Part shown: in pieces, positions 18,589 to 27,333 of the stretch
Layout: every line of letters starts with the position of its first letter
Numbering within the stretch: the first letter of the stretch is position 1
From: Reichenbachiella sp.
GTDB lineage: Bacteria; Bacteroidota; Bacteroidia; Cytophagales; Cyclobacteriaceae
Assembly (NCBI RefSeq): GCF_033344935.1
Contig: NZ_JAWPMM010000001.1
Coordinates: 4,615,501 to 4,679,500, forward strand
DNA length: 64,000 bases
Direction: 5' to 3'
Program-made: the position numbers and the translations under genes
The notes under the pieces: model-generated
Database searches by the model: none
What the model was told of the DNA's origin: nothing
Seen by the model: the letters and a program-made list of their open reading frames with translations, nothing else

Positions 18589-19401
18589 ATGTCAAAGTAC
18601 AAAATACTATATGTGGCGAGTGAAATTAATCCTTTTCTACAAACCACAGAAGTAGCCGATTTTGTGAGAGCGTTGCCTCAGGCAATGCAGGAGAGGGGAA
18701 TGGAAATTAGGATATTGGTTCCAAGGTTTGGATTGATCAATGAAAGAAAAAACCGACTGCATGAAGTCGTAAGACTCTCGGGTATAAACATTGCCGTAGG
18801 TGATGAAGAAAAGCCGCTAATCATTAAGGTGGCCTCCATTCCAAACGCCAAACTTCAGGTATATTTCATAGATAACGAAGACTACTTTCATAGAAAATCA
18901 GTCTTTTTCGATAAAGAAGAGAATTTTCACGCCGACAATGACGAACGTGCCATTTTCTTCTGTAAAGGTGTATTAGAAACAGTTAAAAAATTGGGATGGT
19001 CACCAGATATCGTTCATTGTAATGATTGGATGACTAGCTTGATCCCACTTTATTTGAAAACTACGTATAAAAACGACCCAATCTTCAAGGATTCTAAGTC
19101 TGTTTTTACTTTATACGATAACGAATTTGAACACAAATTCGAAGGCGACCTCATCAACAAAGTAATGATGATGGACATAGAAGAGAGTATGCTAGAGCAC
19201 CTCAACACAAAAGATTTCGAAGGTTTTGTAAAGCTAGGCATCGAATATGCTGATGCTGTCATTAAGTCTAAGAATGAGACGAACAAAATCATAGACAAAT
19301 TGATATCTTCGGCGCCGAAAGACAAAAAAGTAGAAACCATTCAAAAAGACGACAACTTTTTAGACTCCTATTATAATTTATATAATGAACTTGTTGGATA
19401 A
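18589..19401 (+). CDS. Glycogen/starch synthase-like protein (GT5 N-terminal domain only)
   Basis: A 270-residue protein resembling the N-terminal Rossmann half of GT5 glycogen synthases: YVASEINPFLQTTEVADFVR, EIRILVPRFGLINER, then DIVHCNDWMTSLIPLYLK. The ADP-glucose-binding KxGGL motif is replaced (TEVADF), and the C-terminal GT-B half is absent, since full enzymes have about 480 residues. Such short forms are common in Cytophagales directly opposite panC. Catalytic activity is therefore doubtful and a regulatory or structural role is possible. The 3' end overlaps the DUF4270 gene by 17 bp. Confidence 0.75.
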   Translation: MSKYKILYVASEINPFLQTTEVADFVRALPQAMQERGMEIRILVPRFGLINERKNRLHEVVRLSGINIAVGDEEKPLIIKVASIPNAKLQVYFIDNEDYFHRKSVFFDKEENFHADNDERAIFFCKGVLETVKKLGWSPDIVHCNDWMTSLIPLYLKTTYKNDPIFKDSKSVFTLYDNEFEHKFEGDLINKVMMMDIEESMLEHLNTKDFEGFVKLGIEYADAVIKSKNETNKIIDKLISSAPKDKKVETIQKDDNFLDSYYNLYNELVG

Positions 19402-20788
19402 AAACTGGTATGGGTTATTGATACTCGTAGCCCTAACCATTTTTTCGTGTGAAGATGCCCATGACATTGGCTTGGGACTGGATCCGGAGGGTCTAAGGCT
19501 TAAAGTTTTATATACAGAAATCCCATTGGAAGCATCTAATGTGCGCATTGACAGTATTAGAACGAGCAACGACGTAAGGTTGTTGATTGGTAAAAATTCT
19601 AATCCAATTTTTGGAACGACCACTAGCACTGCATATTCAAGATTGACTTTTCTTACAGCAATTCCAAGCAGCTCTATTTATGATGATGACTTAACGGATT
19701 ACGGCCAGGATCCCATTGTGTATGACTCGATCGTCTTTAACATGGATATTAAAAAAGTCCATTCTAATGACATTTTACCAAGTCAATCATTTGAGATCTA
19801 TCAAGTGGAAGACACCTTATTTGCCGGAGCCTTTTATCTGTCAGACTTTAACATTCCCTATAACTCCTCCGCATCAGAGGGCTCTTTTAGTTTTAACTTA
19901 AGCGAATCAGAAATAGGCTATTTGGAAGACGACAGCACCTATTTACTCTCTTTTCGACTTAATGACTCAATGGGAGAAAAAATGATGGCGTATGTAAAAG
20001 ATGCAAGCATCAGTCTTAACGCATCTACTTGGTATGATTACAAAGGTATTGCCATAGTTCCAGATCCTGCAAACACAGCCCTCATCGGCATTAGCCCTAA
20101 TGATTCCACCTCAATTAAGGTACATTATCATATACAAGATTTTTATGAGGAAAGTGGCATTGTTAAAGATTCCTTATTTCAGGATTCACTAACATTAGAT
20201 TTAACCTTAGGAGGCAGCGGTTTATACTATTCTCAAATATCTACTGATAGGGGCGGATCCTTAATGATGGCCGAGAATGGAGATTACAATAAGTTTTTAG
20301 TCAATGATGGAAACGTATACTTGCAACCAGCTAGTGGCATTTTTCCTAAAGTAGATTTAACTGCTTTGACCGATTTTTTCAATGAGAATCCAAATATTCA
20401 AGTCAATAGGATGGAGTTTGCTATTGAAACTCAGGAAAATACAGATTTCTATAATAACGCGTCAAATTTGAGGTTTATGTTCGTTGACAATGAAGACGGC
20501 TCAAAAATTAATTCTCAAGGATTGGTTGCAAATCAGTTGATTAATACCGCAATCCTTACGGACAACGGATATTTATCAGGCACATCTGAAGTCTTAACCA
20601 CTGAACTTGACAATACAACGCTTACCTATCAAGGAATCCCTACATTTTTTGGCCAATTGGTTGAAAACAAAACACTTGAAATAGATCATGCGATTCTAAT
20701 GCCAACGGACATCACCACTCCTGATTTTTCCGTATTTGATGAAAAAAATGGGTTTAGAATAAAACTTTATTATACTCTTCCTGAATAA
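19385..20788 (+). CDS. DUF4270 lipoprotein
   Basis: A 467-residue secreted protein with a lipoprotein signal (LLILVALTIFSCED, lipobox Cys at about residue 22). The mature part matches the DUF4270 family found almost only in Bacteroidota: DIGLGLDPEGLRLKVLYTE, then SNPIFGTTTSTAYSRLTFL, and repeated beta-rich segments ending in FRIKLYYTLPE. The function of the family is unknown; outer-membrane surface exposure is likely. It sits between the glycogen-synthase-like gene (17-bp overlap) and glmS (6 bp gap), an arrangement that seems conserved in this order. Confidence 0.85.
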   Translation: MNLLDKNWYGLLILVALTIFSCEDAHDIGLGLDPEGLRLKVLYTEIPLEASNVRIDSIRTSNDVRLLIGKNSNPIFGTTTSTAYSRLTFLTAIPSSSIYDDDLTDYGQDPIVYDSIVFNMDIKKVHSNDILPSQSFEIYQVEDTLFAGAFYLSDFNIPYNSSASEGSFSFNLSESEIGYLEDDSTYLLSFRLNDSMGEKMMAYVKDASISLNASTWYDYKGIAIVPDPANTALIGISPNDSTSIKVHYHIQDFYEESGIVKDSLFQDSLTLDLTLGGSGLYYSQISTDRGGSLMMAENGDYNKFLVNDGNVYLQPASGIFPKVDLTALTDFFNENPNIQVNRMEFAIETQENTDFYNNASNLRFMFVDNEDGSKINSQGLVANQLINTAILTDNGYLSGTSEVLTTELDNTTLTYQGIPTFFGQLVENKTLEIDHAILMPTDITTPDFSVFDEKNGFRIKLYYTLPE

Positions 20789-20794
20789 GAACCT

Positions 20795-22630
20795 ATGTGC
20801 GGAATAGTTGCTTACATTGGCCATCAAGAGGCCTTCCCTTTGATAATTAAAGGACTTAAAAGACTTGAATATAGAGGGTATGACAGTACTGGTATTTCAG
20901 TACACGATAATGGCCTTAAGATTTATAAAAAAGCTGGCAAAGTAGCCGAATTGGAGGCATCCGTAGAAGGGGTCAGCATAAACGGATCCATTGGCATTGG
21001 CCACACCAGATGGGCAACCCACGGTGAACCAAATGACAAAAACGCCCACCCACACTTTTCTGCCAATAAGTCTTTGTCAATCATACACAATGGCATCATA
21101 GAAAACTATGATACCATTAAGGAACAGCTCCTTTCAAAAGGATACACCTTTCAAAGTGATACCGACACAGAGGTATTAATCACTTTTATTGAAGACATTA
21201 AGAAACAAAATGGCGGTGACCTGGAACAAGCCGTGAGATCAGCACTCCATGCCGTTGAAGGCGCCTATGCTATTGTAATTCTAAACGAAGAGAATCCTGA
21301 CCAGCTCATAGCGGCGAGAAAAGGCAGCCCCATGGTACTTGGTGTAGGCAACAAAGAATATTTCATCGCTTCTGATGCTACTCCTATCATAGAGTACACC
21401 AATGAAGTGGTCTATCTAAAGGACAGAGAAATTGCTATCGTCAATCGAGAGGATTTCAGAATTACCAATATCGATGATGTAGAACAAACACCTTACATCC
21501 AAAAGGTAGAAATGAAGTTGGAAGAGCTTGAAAAAGGAGGCTACGAGCACTTCATGCTCAAGGAAATTTTCGAACAACCCAATTCTATCGCAGATAGCAT
21601 GCGTGGGCGCCTCGATGCAGTCAATGGCAACCTGACCCTTGGCGGCATCTATGAGTACTCTCAAGCCCTTATTAATGCAAGGCGAATCATCGTTTTAGCC
21701 TGTGGCACCTCTTGGCATTCGGGATTGGTAGCTGAATATCTATTCGAAGAATATTGCAGAATACCTGTAGAAGTAGAATATGCTTCAGAATTCAGGTATA
21801 GAAATCCTGTTATTCACGAAGGAGACATCGTCATTGCGATTTCTCAATCCGGTGAAACAGCAGATACGTTGGCAGCCATTGAATTAGCCAAATCTAAAGG
21901 TGCCATTATTTTAGGCATAGTAAACGTAGTAGGATCATCCATCTCTAGGGTGACTCACGAAGGGGCCTACTTGCATACAGGACCAGAAATTGGCGTGGCA
22001 AGTACAAAAGCCTTTACCGGACAACTATCTGTTCTTACTATGATTGCTTTAAAAGTAGCGTATCAAAAAGGAACGATAACACAAACCCGATTCAAGGAAT
22101 TACTTATTGAACTCTCAAATATTCCAGGAAAAATAAAGGAAGTACTCGATAATAATAGTGAGGTTGAAAAAATTGCTGAACGATTCAAAGACGCCAAAAA
22201 CTTCATTTATTTAGGGCGAGGTTATAATTTCCCAGTTGCTCTTGAAGGAGCGCTCAAGCTGAAAGAAATTTCTTATATCCACGCAGAAGGATATCCTGCT
22301 GCTGAGATGAAGCATGGCCCAATCGCTTTGATTGATGAGGAAATGCCGGTTGTATTTATTGCAACACGGGACAGCTCATACGACAAAGTAGTCTCTAACA
22401 TTCAGGAAGTAAAAGCACGAAAAGGTGTAGTCATAGCCGTAGTCACTAAAGGTGACGCTTTGATACCTGCTCTGGCTGATTACATCATAGAAGTGCCAGC
22501 TTGCGAAGAGGCATTGATGCCTTTGGTATCGGTTATTCCTTTGCAATTGCTTTCTTATCACATCGCGGTGATGAGAGGTTGTAATGTGGACCAGCCAAGA
22601 AACTTAGCCAAATCTGTAACTGTAGAATAA
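20795..22630 (+). CDS. glmS: Glutamine--fructose-6-phosphate aminotransferase (isomerizing)
   Basis: GlmS makes glucosamine-6-phosphate from fructose-6-phosphate and glutamine, the first committed step of amino-sugar synthesis. The 611 residues contain the N-terminal nucleophile Cys2 (MCGIVAYIGHQ), GHTRWATHGEPNDKNAHPH, and two SIS domains (ACGTSWHSGLVAEY; AISQSGETADTLAAI; GVASTKAFTGQL). The C-terminus ends NVDQPRNLAKSVTVE, the canonical fructose-6-P site tail. It is the last core gene before the decayed junction; a hairpin starts within 3 bp of its stop. Confidence 0.97.
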   Translation: MCGIVAYIGHQEAFPLIIKGLKRLEYRGYDSTGISVHDNGLKIYKKAGKVAELEASVEGVSINGSIGIGHTRWATHGEPNDKNAHPHFSANKSLSIIHNGIIENYDTIKEQLLSKGYTFQSDTDTEVLITFIEDIKKQNGGDLEQAVRSALHAVEGAYAIVILNEENPDQLIAARKGSPMVLGVGNKEYFIASDATPIIEYTNEVVYLKDREIAIVNREDFRITNIDDVEQTPYIQKVEMKLEELEKGGYEHFMLKEIFEQPNSIADSMRGRLDAVNGNLTLGGIYEYSQALINARRIIVLACGTSWHSGLVAEYLFEEYCRIPVEVEYASEFRYRNPVIHEGDIVIAISQSGETADTLAAIELAKSKGAIILGIVNVVGSSISRVTHEGAYLHTGPEIGVASTKAFTGQLSVLTMIALKVAYQKGTITQTRFKELLIELSNIPGKIKEVLDNNSEVEKIAERFKDAKNFIYLGRGYNFPVALEGALKLKEISYIHAEGYPAAEMKHGPIALIDEEMPVVFIATRDSSYDKVVSNIQEVKARKGVVIAVVTKGDALIPALADYIIEVPACEEALMPLVSVIPLQLLSYHIAVMRGCNVDQPRNLAKSVTVE

Positions 22631-22632
22631 CA

Positions 22633-22681
22633 TGCACAAAATCATTAACACCTGTTGGATTATGTTAATAAAGTTTGTGCA
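22633..22681. repeat. Imperfect inverted repeat after glmS
   Basis: TGCACAAA (22633-22640) and ATTAACA (22644-22650) are mirrored by TGTTAAT (22663-22669) and TTTGTGCA (22674-22681), giving arms of 18 and 19 nt around a 12-nt loop. It could terminate glmS or be the end of a lost insertion sequence, because the same TTTGTGCA motif is then repeated in direct orientation. Confidence 0.65.
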
Positions 22682-22726
22682 GGAATAATAAAGACTGTGC
22701 AGAAATAATAAAGTTTGTGCATCCCA
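22667..22726 (+). repeat. Three tandem 20-bp direct repeats (AATAAAGTTTGTGCA core)
   Basis: Copies of a 15-bp core start at 22667 (AATAAAGTTTGTGCA), 22687 (AATAAAGACTGTGCA) and 22707 (AATAAAGTTTGTGCA), an exact 20-bp period. Multiple short repeats near a terminus are known for IS21-family elements, where the transposase binds them. No intact istA/istB follows, so this would be a relic end. Confidence 0.75.
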
Positions 22727-23545
22727 GTGACTTCTTTTGCCTTAAGAGAATTCAAAATTTGAATTTTCAATCATGAAGGACAAAACCCGCATCAGACAAT
22801 TACTTCATTATTTTCATGAAAACTACAATTTAAAATTGCACGGAAGAGGTTTGCCTCAGATAATGTTTCATCTAAACGGTTGATGGTTTCCTAATATTCT
22901 TTGATTTGTACTGGATCAACCAATACCTTTTTATAGGCTTCAATGGTCCAACTGGATTTATTGTACATCGAGCTTGCTACTTCTTGCGGCCAATTTACTT
23001 GAACTGTGTAAAATTACCCCGTGTCACTAAAAAGCTCTAACAGGCCTTTCCTTTTTTTGCAAATGCAACTTCCTTTACATTTTAAGCCCAAAGATAGTCG
23101 TTTCAATTCGAGGACAAGGAGACCAAAGGTGTCGAATTACCCTATTAGGCTTCTACACTAAAATTGGATAAATCCGTAACAGTTACATACTTGAGGGTCT
23201 TTCCAGTCTTAGAGGGCTCTGAAGTGTAGATGAGACAAAATCCGCAATAGCCTGTTTATAAGTTAGTTAACCAATTCTATGGTCAAATTGAAAAATCCTG
23301 CGTCAATTAATTCATGAATATGAGTTGTGCTGCGAGAGCTGTGCATTAAACCTGCATGAAAGATGCCCCTTTTGGGTATCCTAAAATTTTAGATATTCAT
23401 GTTGTTTTAGATAGATCTTGAAGGATAGATTAGATGAAAAGTTCAGTATCATAACTTTCAGGTACTTGCCAAATTTGTTTTTTATGGATTGAACCTGCGG
23501 AACAAAGATTGGCCAACTGCTAAACGTTATTTAAGGTAGTGTAAA

Positions 23546-23755
23546 CTAAACTTTTTCAATCTCAAATCCCGCGTTGATAACTGCGTCAACTACGGTTTTT
23601 TCATCACCACTTTCTAGCTTTACCTCCAAGATTTTATTGGGATTTTCGATATCGACCTTCCAGGACTCAATATTGTCTAATTCGTTCAAGTGAGGTGTCA
23701 CTGACTTTAGACATCCCCCACAATTTATATTGGTTTTAAATTTTATCGTTTCCAT
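23546..23755 (-). CDS. Small heavy-metal-associated (HMA) domain protein, copper-chaperone type
   Basis: A 69-residue protein consisting of one ferredoxin-like HMA domain. The metal loop is NCGGCLKSV (CxxC at residues 12-15), and the rest follows the beta-alpha-beta-beta-alpha-beta pattern ending INAGFEIEKV. Proteins of this size pass Cu(I) to P-type ATPases. It is downstream of copA in the same direction, with the DoxX-like gene between them, supporting a copper-chaperone role. The Met usually preceding the first Cys (MxCxxC) is replaced here by Asn with Ile before it. Confidence 0.82.
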   Translation of the reverse strand: METIKFKTNINCGGCLKSVTPHLNELDNIESWKVDIENPNKILEVKLESGDEKTVVDAVINAGFEIEKV

Positions 23756-23831
23756 TATTATCTATTTATTTGTTGTACATTTTTTATAAATCAAATTTCC
23801 AAGGTCTTCGATAGTGAAGCACTATTGATTT

Positions 23832-24212
23832 TTAGGGCTTTAGTAAAATTGCCAGCTCGTTCCTTTTCCTAAAAAGCATATATACATTCAAGTTTGCCAC
23901 CGCTACTCCTGGTATAATACCCGGTAAGTCAACGGCCAGGTGAAATGCTATAATGCCAAAACTAATAGGGAATAAAGCCAACAAAGAAAGGTTTGTAAAC
24001 CTGTTGGTCAACAATGAAAGTCCAACCAACATTTCTATAATGCCTACTGTAGGAAGTATGAACTTGTTTGCCATTAGTCCCATGAAAGCATTCATCAAGG
24101 TTTCTGTCATAACATGACCATGGGGCATAAATTCTAAAAATTTATCAGATCCGAATGCAATAAGTGCAACTCCAAATATGACCCTGACTCCAGTATTAAT
24201 TTTTGTTCTCAT
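23832..24212 (-). CDS. DoxX-like four-helix membrane protein
   Basis: A 126-residue protein with four predicted membrane helices (about 8-24, 44-66, 72-90 and 96-116) and the DoxX-type segment GVALIAFGSDKFLEFMPHGH followed by GIIEMLVGLSLLTNRF. The DoxX/DUF417-like families are linked to redox or envelope functions but have no fixed activity. It lies 23 bp after copA and before the HMA chaperone, so it is probably part of the copA transcript. Confidence 0.6.
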   Translation of the reverse strand: MRTKINTGVRVIFGVALIAFGSDKFLEFMPHGHVMTETLMNAFMGLMANKFILPTVGIIEMLVGLSLLTNRFTNLSLLALFPISFGIIAFHLAVDLPGIIPGVAVANLNVYMLFRKRNELAILLKP

Positions 24213-24235
24213 AATTTTTTTGTTTTATTTTTATT

Positions 24236-26485
24236 TTATTTATCGATTTGGTTTTTCAATCTTAGACTGTTGGAGACTACAGAAACTGAACTCATTGCCA
24301 TGGCCGCTCCTGCTATCATGGGATTTAATAGAAATCCAAACAATGGGAATAGCGCACCAGCAGCTACCGGAATGGCTATCACATTGTAAATAAATGCCCA
24401 AAATAAATTCTGCCTTATAGTGCGTATGGTGGCCTTGGAAAGAGTAATGGCCCGAGTGATTTGCAGCAAGTCTGAGTGCATCAATGTAATACCGGCACTT
24501 TCCATAGCAATATCTGTCCCACTACCCATAGCAATACCAATATCTGCCTGAGCCAACGCATGAGAATCATTGATTCCATCACCTGCCATTGCTACTATTT
24601 TACCCTGACTTTGAAGATCAGTGATAAAAGCCCCTTTGTCCGCTGGCTTGACTTGAGCTTGATAATTATCTATTCCAACCTGATTTGCAATAGCCTCAGC
24701 AGTTTCCTGGTTATCCCCTGTTAGCATGTGGATTTCGATCCCCATTTTTTTAAGGGTGTGAATTGCTTGTTTTGAAGATTCCGTGATATTGTCCGCAATA
24801 GCCATTACTCCAAGTACTTCATGATGGTCAGCAAACAAAACGACGGTTTTTGCCTGACTCTTCAGTTCACTCGCCAAGGTTTGTAGTTCTGTGCTGAAAT
24901 CAATGTTATTATCCAGTACTAGCTCATCATTCCCAATAAAAAACCACTCATCTTCATATTTGGCTTTCGCCCCTTGACCAGTGATACTTTGGAATGATGT
25001 TATATCGACCGGCTTGCTTCCATTCTTTCTTAAGTGTTGTGCAACAGCCTCGGCAATGGGATGCTCTGATTTGGATTCAATAGTTAGTAGTATGTCTTCG
25101 AACAGTTCTTTGCCAGAGTTGTTTTTCCAATTAACATCAGTCACTTGAGGTTTACCCTGAGTAATTGTACCTGTTTTATCTAATACCAATGCATTAGTCT
25201 TATAGGCCACTTCCAGAGCTTGTGCATCTTTGATCAATATTCCCTGCTCTGCACCTTTGCCGATTCCAACCATTAACGCTGTGGGTGTAGCCAAGCCTAA
25301 AGCACAAGGGCATGCAATGATCAGCACAGTGATCAATGTCACGAAGGCATATGTGATTGAAGGATCCGGCCCAAGGAAGTACCACATGAAGAATGTAAGC
25401 AACGCCAATCCAATTACTATCGGCACAAATACTCCTGCCACCTTGTCTACCAGTTTTTGAATGGGTGGCTTACTCGCCTGTGCAGATTTCACCAACTGAA
25501 TGATCTGTGCTAAGAGTGTTTCTCCACCCACCTTATTGGCCAGTATTTGCAAACTACCTTTTTGATTTACAGTACCTGCATAGACTTGTTCCCCCTTAAG
25601 TTTATGTACCGGAATAGGTTCTCCGGTAATCATACTTTCATCAATATAGGAGTCACCACGCTTGACTTTACCGTCTACGGGGATTTTATCTCCGGGCTTC
25701 AGCAATATTAGCTCTCCTTTCACCACCTCACTTATAGGAATGGATATTTCCTCACCATTTCTGAAGACCACTACCTGCTTAGGCTGTAAACCCATCAATT
25801 TTTTTATAGCGGACGATGTTTTCCCCTTGGCACGTTCTTCAAGATACCTCCCCAGGAGTATTAGAGTCACTATAATTACCGCAGACTCATAATAAACATG
25901 GGGTGTAATACTGTGGTCAAGGAAAAATTGTGGATAGATTGTATTGAAAAAACTAAATACAAAAGCCACACCTGTACTCAGAGCAACTAGTGTATCCATA
26001 TTGGATGAAAAGTGTTGTAATTTTTTCCAGGCGTTTAAGAAAAACTCCGAGCCACTCCAAAACAGTACAGGGGCAGAGAGTACAAGCATGATCCAATTTT
26101 CATAAGGAACCTGCCCCATAAAAAACATGGCCATTACAAAAACAGGGCTGGAAAGCACCACCGCAAAAATTAGTTTTGATTTAAGCTGCTCAAGCCTTTT
26201 GTCCTCTTTTTGATCCAGGACTTCCTGCTGTTCAGCCTCATCTCCGGTCAGAATTTCATATCCTATTTCTAGTGCCTTGCTTTTGATCTGGTCAAGAGCA
26301 ATAATTCCTGTGTCAAAGGTCAAAGCCACTGATTTATTGGGATAATTCACTGATATCTCACGAATACCTTCACTTGGTTTCAGATAAGATTCAAGACTTA
26401 CAGCACATGATGCACAGGTCATCCCAACAACACCATAACTTTCTTTTACTACTGCATCTATTTCTTCTTCAGCTTTCATGTCCAT
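24236..26485 (-). CDS. copA: Copper-exporting P1B-1-type ATPase CopA
   Basis: This 749-residue Cu(I) pump moves copper from cytoplasm to periplasm. It has one N-terminal HMA domain (GMTCASCAVSLE, CxxC near residues 24-27), the TM6 motif ACPCALGLATPTAL (CPC), the phosphorylation motif LVLDKTGTITQGKPQV, the actuator motif ESMITGEPIPV, and GDGINDSHALAQADIGIA. The last helices contain YNVIAIPVAAGAL and MAMSSVSVVSNSLRL, the MxxSS signature of P1B-1 pumps. It is preceded by a TACCTTTG promoter and a 21-bp-spaced direct repeat, and followed by a DoxX-like gene and an HMA chaperone, forming a copper export operon. Confidence 0.95.
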   Translation of the reverse strand: MDMKAEEEIDAVVKESYGVVGMTCASCAVSLESYLKPSEGIREISVNYPNKSVALTFDTGIIALDQIKSKALEIGYEILTGDEAEQQEVLDQKEDKRLEQLKSKLIFAVVLSSPVFVMAMFFMGQVPYENWIMLVLSAPVLFWSGSEFFLNAWKKLQHFSSNMDTLVALSTGVAFVFSFFNTIYPQFFLDHSITPHVYYESAVIIVTLILLGRYLEERAKGKTSSAIKKLMGLQPKQVVVFRNGEEISIPISEVVKGELILLKPGDKIPVDGKVKRGDSYIDESMITGEPIPVHKLKGEQVYAGTVNQKGSLQILANKVGGETLLAQIIQLVKSAQASKPPIQKLVDKVAGVFVPIVIGLALLTFFMWYFLGPDPSITYAFVTLITVLIIACPCALGLATPTALMVGIGKGAEQGILIKDAQALEVAYKTNALVLDKTGTITQGKPQVTDVNWKNNSGKELFEDILLTIESKSEHPIAEAVAQHLRKNGSKPVDITSFQSITGQGAKAKYEDEWFFIGNDELVLDNNIDFSTELQTLASELKSQAKTVVLFADHHEVLGVMAIADNITESSKQAIHTLKKMGIEIHMLTGDNQETAEAIANQVGIDNYQAQVKPADKGAFITDLQSQGKIVAMAGDGINDSHALAQADIGIAMGSGTDIAMESAGITLMHSDLLQITRAITLSKATIRTIRQNLFWAFIYNVIAIPVAAGALFPLFGFLLNPMIAGAAMAMSSVSVVSNSLRLKNQIDK

Positions 26486-26507
26486 AATACTTCACTTTGT
26501 ATAAAAG

Positions 26508-26515
26508 CAAAGGTA
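26508..26515 (-). promoter_or_regulatory. Candidate -7 element for copA
   Basis: The minus strand reads TACCTTTG (TAnnTTTG), 22 bp before the copA ATG. The 21-bp-spaced direct repeat at 26538-26571 lies just upstream, where an activator of the AraC family would contact RNA polymerase. Confidence 0.6.
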
Positions 26516-26537
26516 TCGGTGGTTCTAGGACAACTTG

Positions 26538-26571
26538 TTATGCAATTTTTGTAAAGGTTTATGAGATTATT
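26538..26571 (-). promoter_or_regulatory. Candidate HMA-AraC operator upstream of copA (21-bp direct repeat)
   Basis: In gene orientation the two 13-mers are AATAATCTCATAA (26559-26571) and AAAAATTGCATAA (26538-26550), with corresponding bases 21 bp apart. The proximal copy ends 52 bp before the start codon of copA. The site overlaps the stop codon region of the upstream HMA-AraC gene. The same paired element occurs upstream of six other metal genes in this window. Confidence 0.6.
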
Positions 26572-27145
26572 GGGTAGCTACCTTGTCAAGGGGTAATCTC
26601 TCTTTTGTTGTAAGCTTCCTAAATTCTGAAGGTGACATGCCTGTCACTCTTCTAAACTGCCCGGAAAGGTATTGAACACTGCTGTAATCCAGTTTGTAAG
26701 ATATTTCACTTAGCGTCAATTCATCATAGATGAGAAGCTCTTTTACCTTTTCGACTTTTTGCAAAATCAGATATCGCTCAATAGTGACATTTTCGACAGA
26801 AGAAAATAAGTTGCTTAAGTAACTATAATCTTTGCCGATTCTCTGTTCCAGATAATGAGAAACATTCTGATTTATCGTTATTTCAGGGTTGTGAATAAGA
26901 TCAATGATAGCGGTTTTTATGTGTTCTATGAGCTTGCTATTACTATCCTCCAATAATTCAAATTCTCGATCCATGAGCACCTCACGGATTTGATCTAGCT
27001 GTATTAAGTTAACCTTCTCTGCAAGCTTCACTTCTCCAAGTTGGATATCCACCACCTCTATTCCCAACTGTGAAAGTTCCTCTCTTACCACTTGGATGCA
27101 GCGATTGCATACCATGTTTTTTATATATAAAATTTCTGACACCAT
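26567..27145 (-). CDS. HMA-AraC fusion transcriptional regulator
   Basis: A 192-residue regulator with an unusual layout. Residues 1-75 form an HMA-like beta-alpha domain with the metal loop IKNMVCNRCIQVV (CxxC at 13-16). Residues about 95-190 are the AraC pair of helix-turn-helices, with LTLSEISYKLDYSSVQYLSGQFRR and TGMSPSEFRKL. I infer that Cu(I) binding by the HMA loop sets DNA binding. The gene lies directly upstream of copA; both it and copA carry the 21-bp-spaced operator, so autoregulation and copA activation are likely. A paralogue is at 41.0-41.8 kb. Confidence 0.85.
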   Translation of the reverse strand: MVSEILYIKNMVCNRCIQVVREELSQLGIEVVDIQLGEVKLAEKVNLIQLDQIREVLMDREFELLEDSNSKLIEHIKTAIIDLIHNPEITINQNVSHYLEQRIGKDYSYLSNLFSSVENVTIERYLILQKVEKVKELLIYDELTLSEISYKLDYSSVQYLSGQFRRVTGMSPSEFRKLTTKERLPLDKVATQ

Positions 27146-27193
27146 ACCTAAGTTTGAATATTCACAATGTACGAAAATCCCTGATTAAAAAAT

Positions 27194-27227
27194 TTGCGAA
27201 ATTCCAGAAATGAGTTACGAAATTTTT
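27194..27227 (-). promoter_or_regulatory. Candidate operator upstream of the HMA-AraC gene
   Basis: Gene-orientation 13-mers are AAAAATTTCGTAA (27215-27227) and TGGAATTTCGCAA (27194-27206), 21 bp apart. The proximal copy ends 48 bp before the ATG at 27145. Its position implies autoregulation. Confidence 0.6.
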
Positions 27228-27240
27228 GTAGTAGCTACAA
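27226..27240. repeat. Short perfect inverted repeat TTGTAG-TAG-CTACAA
   Basis: Two 6-bp arms around a 3-bp spacer lie between the divergent operators for the HMA-AraC gene (27194-27227) and the GDCCVxC gene (27252-27285). It may be a binding site of a second, dimeric regulator or chance; no other copy was seen. Confidence 0.4.
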
Positions 27241-27251
27241 TCGAATTCGAG

Positions 27252-27285
27252 GATTAAATCGTAAATCTTTATCGCAATATCATAA
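27252..27285 (+). promoter_or_regulatory. Candidate operator upstream of the GDCCVxC gene
   Basis: The paired 13-mers are GATTAAATCGTAA (27252-27264) and CGCAATATCATAA (27273-27285), 21 bp apart, ending 48 bp before the ATG at 27334. This copy reads toward the plus-strand gene, making the intergenic region a pair of divergent operators. Confidence 0.55.
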
Positions 27286-27333
27286 ATGCCTAACTTGATT
27301 ATTTCTCTTCTTACTACCTAAACAAGAATAATC

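Larger units (their letters stand above)
22631..23545. other. Gene-free, decayed junction between core genome and metal region
   Basis: No convincing gene is present in these 915 bp. The left part holds a hairpin and three 20-bp repeats. An ATG at 22773 opens a 36-codon frame on the plus strand (MKDKTRIRQLLHYF..., stop near 22880), whose start is reminiscent of IS21-type IstA N-termini but is too short to name. On the minus strand about 40 codons ending at the TAG at 22891 read like a protein tail (VNWPQEVASSMYN...) but have no start. The rest is short frames full of stops, as expected of eroded mobile-element or gene debris. Confidence 0.6.

Noticed and set aside
23041-23545. Possible tRNA, small RNA or CRISPR in the junction region
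   Set aside because: No cloverleaf, no regular spacer-repeat array and no conserved terminator seen; only the three 20-bp repeats at the left end are regular.
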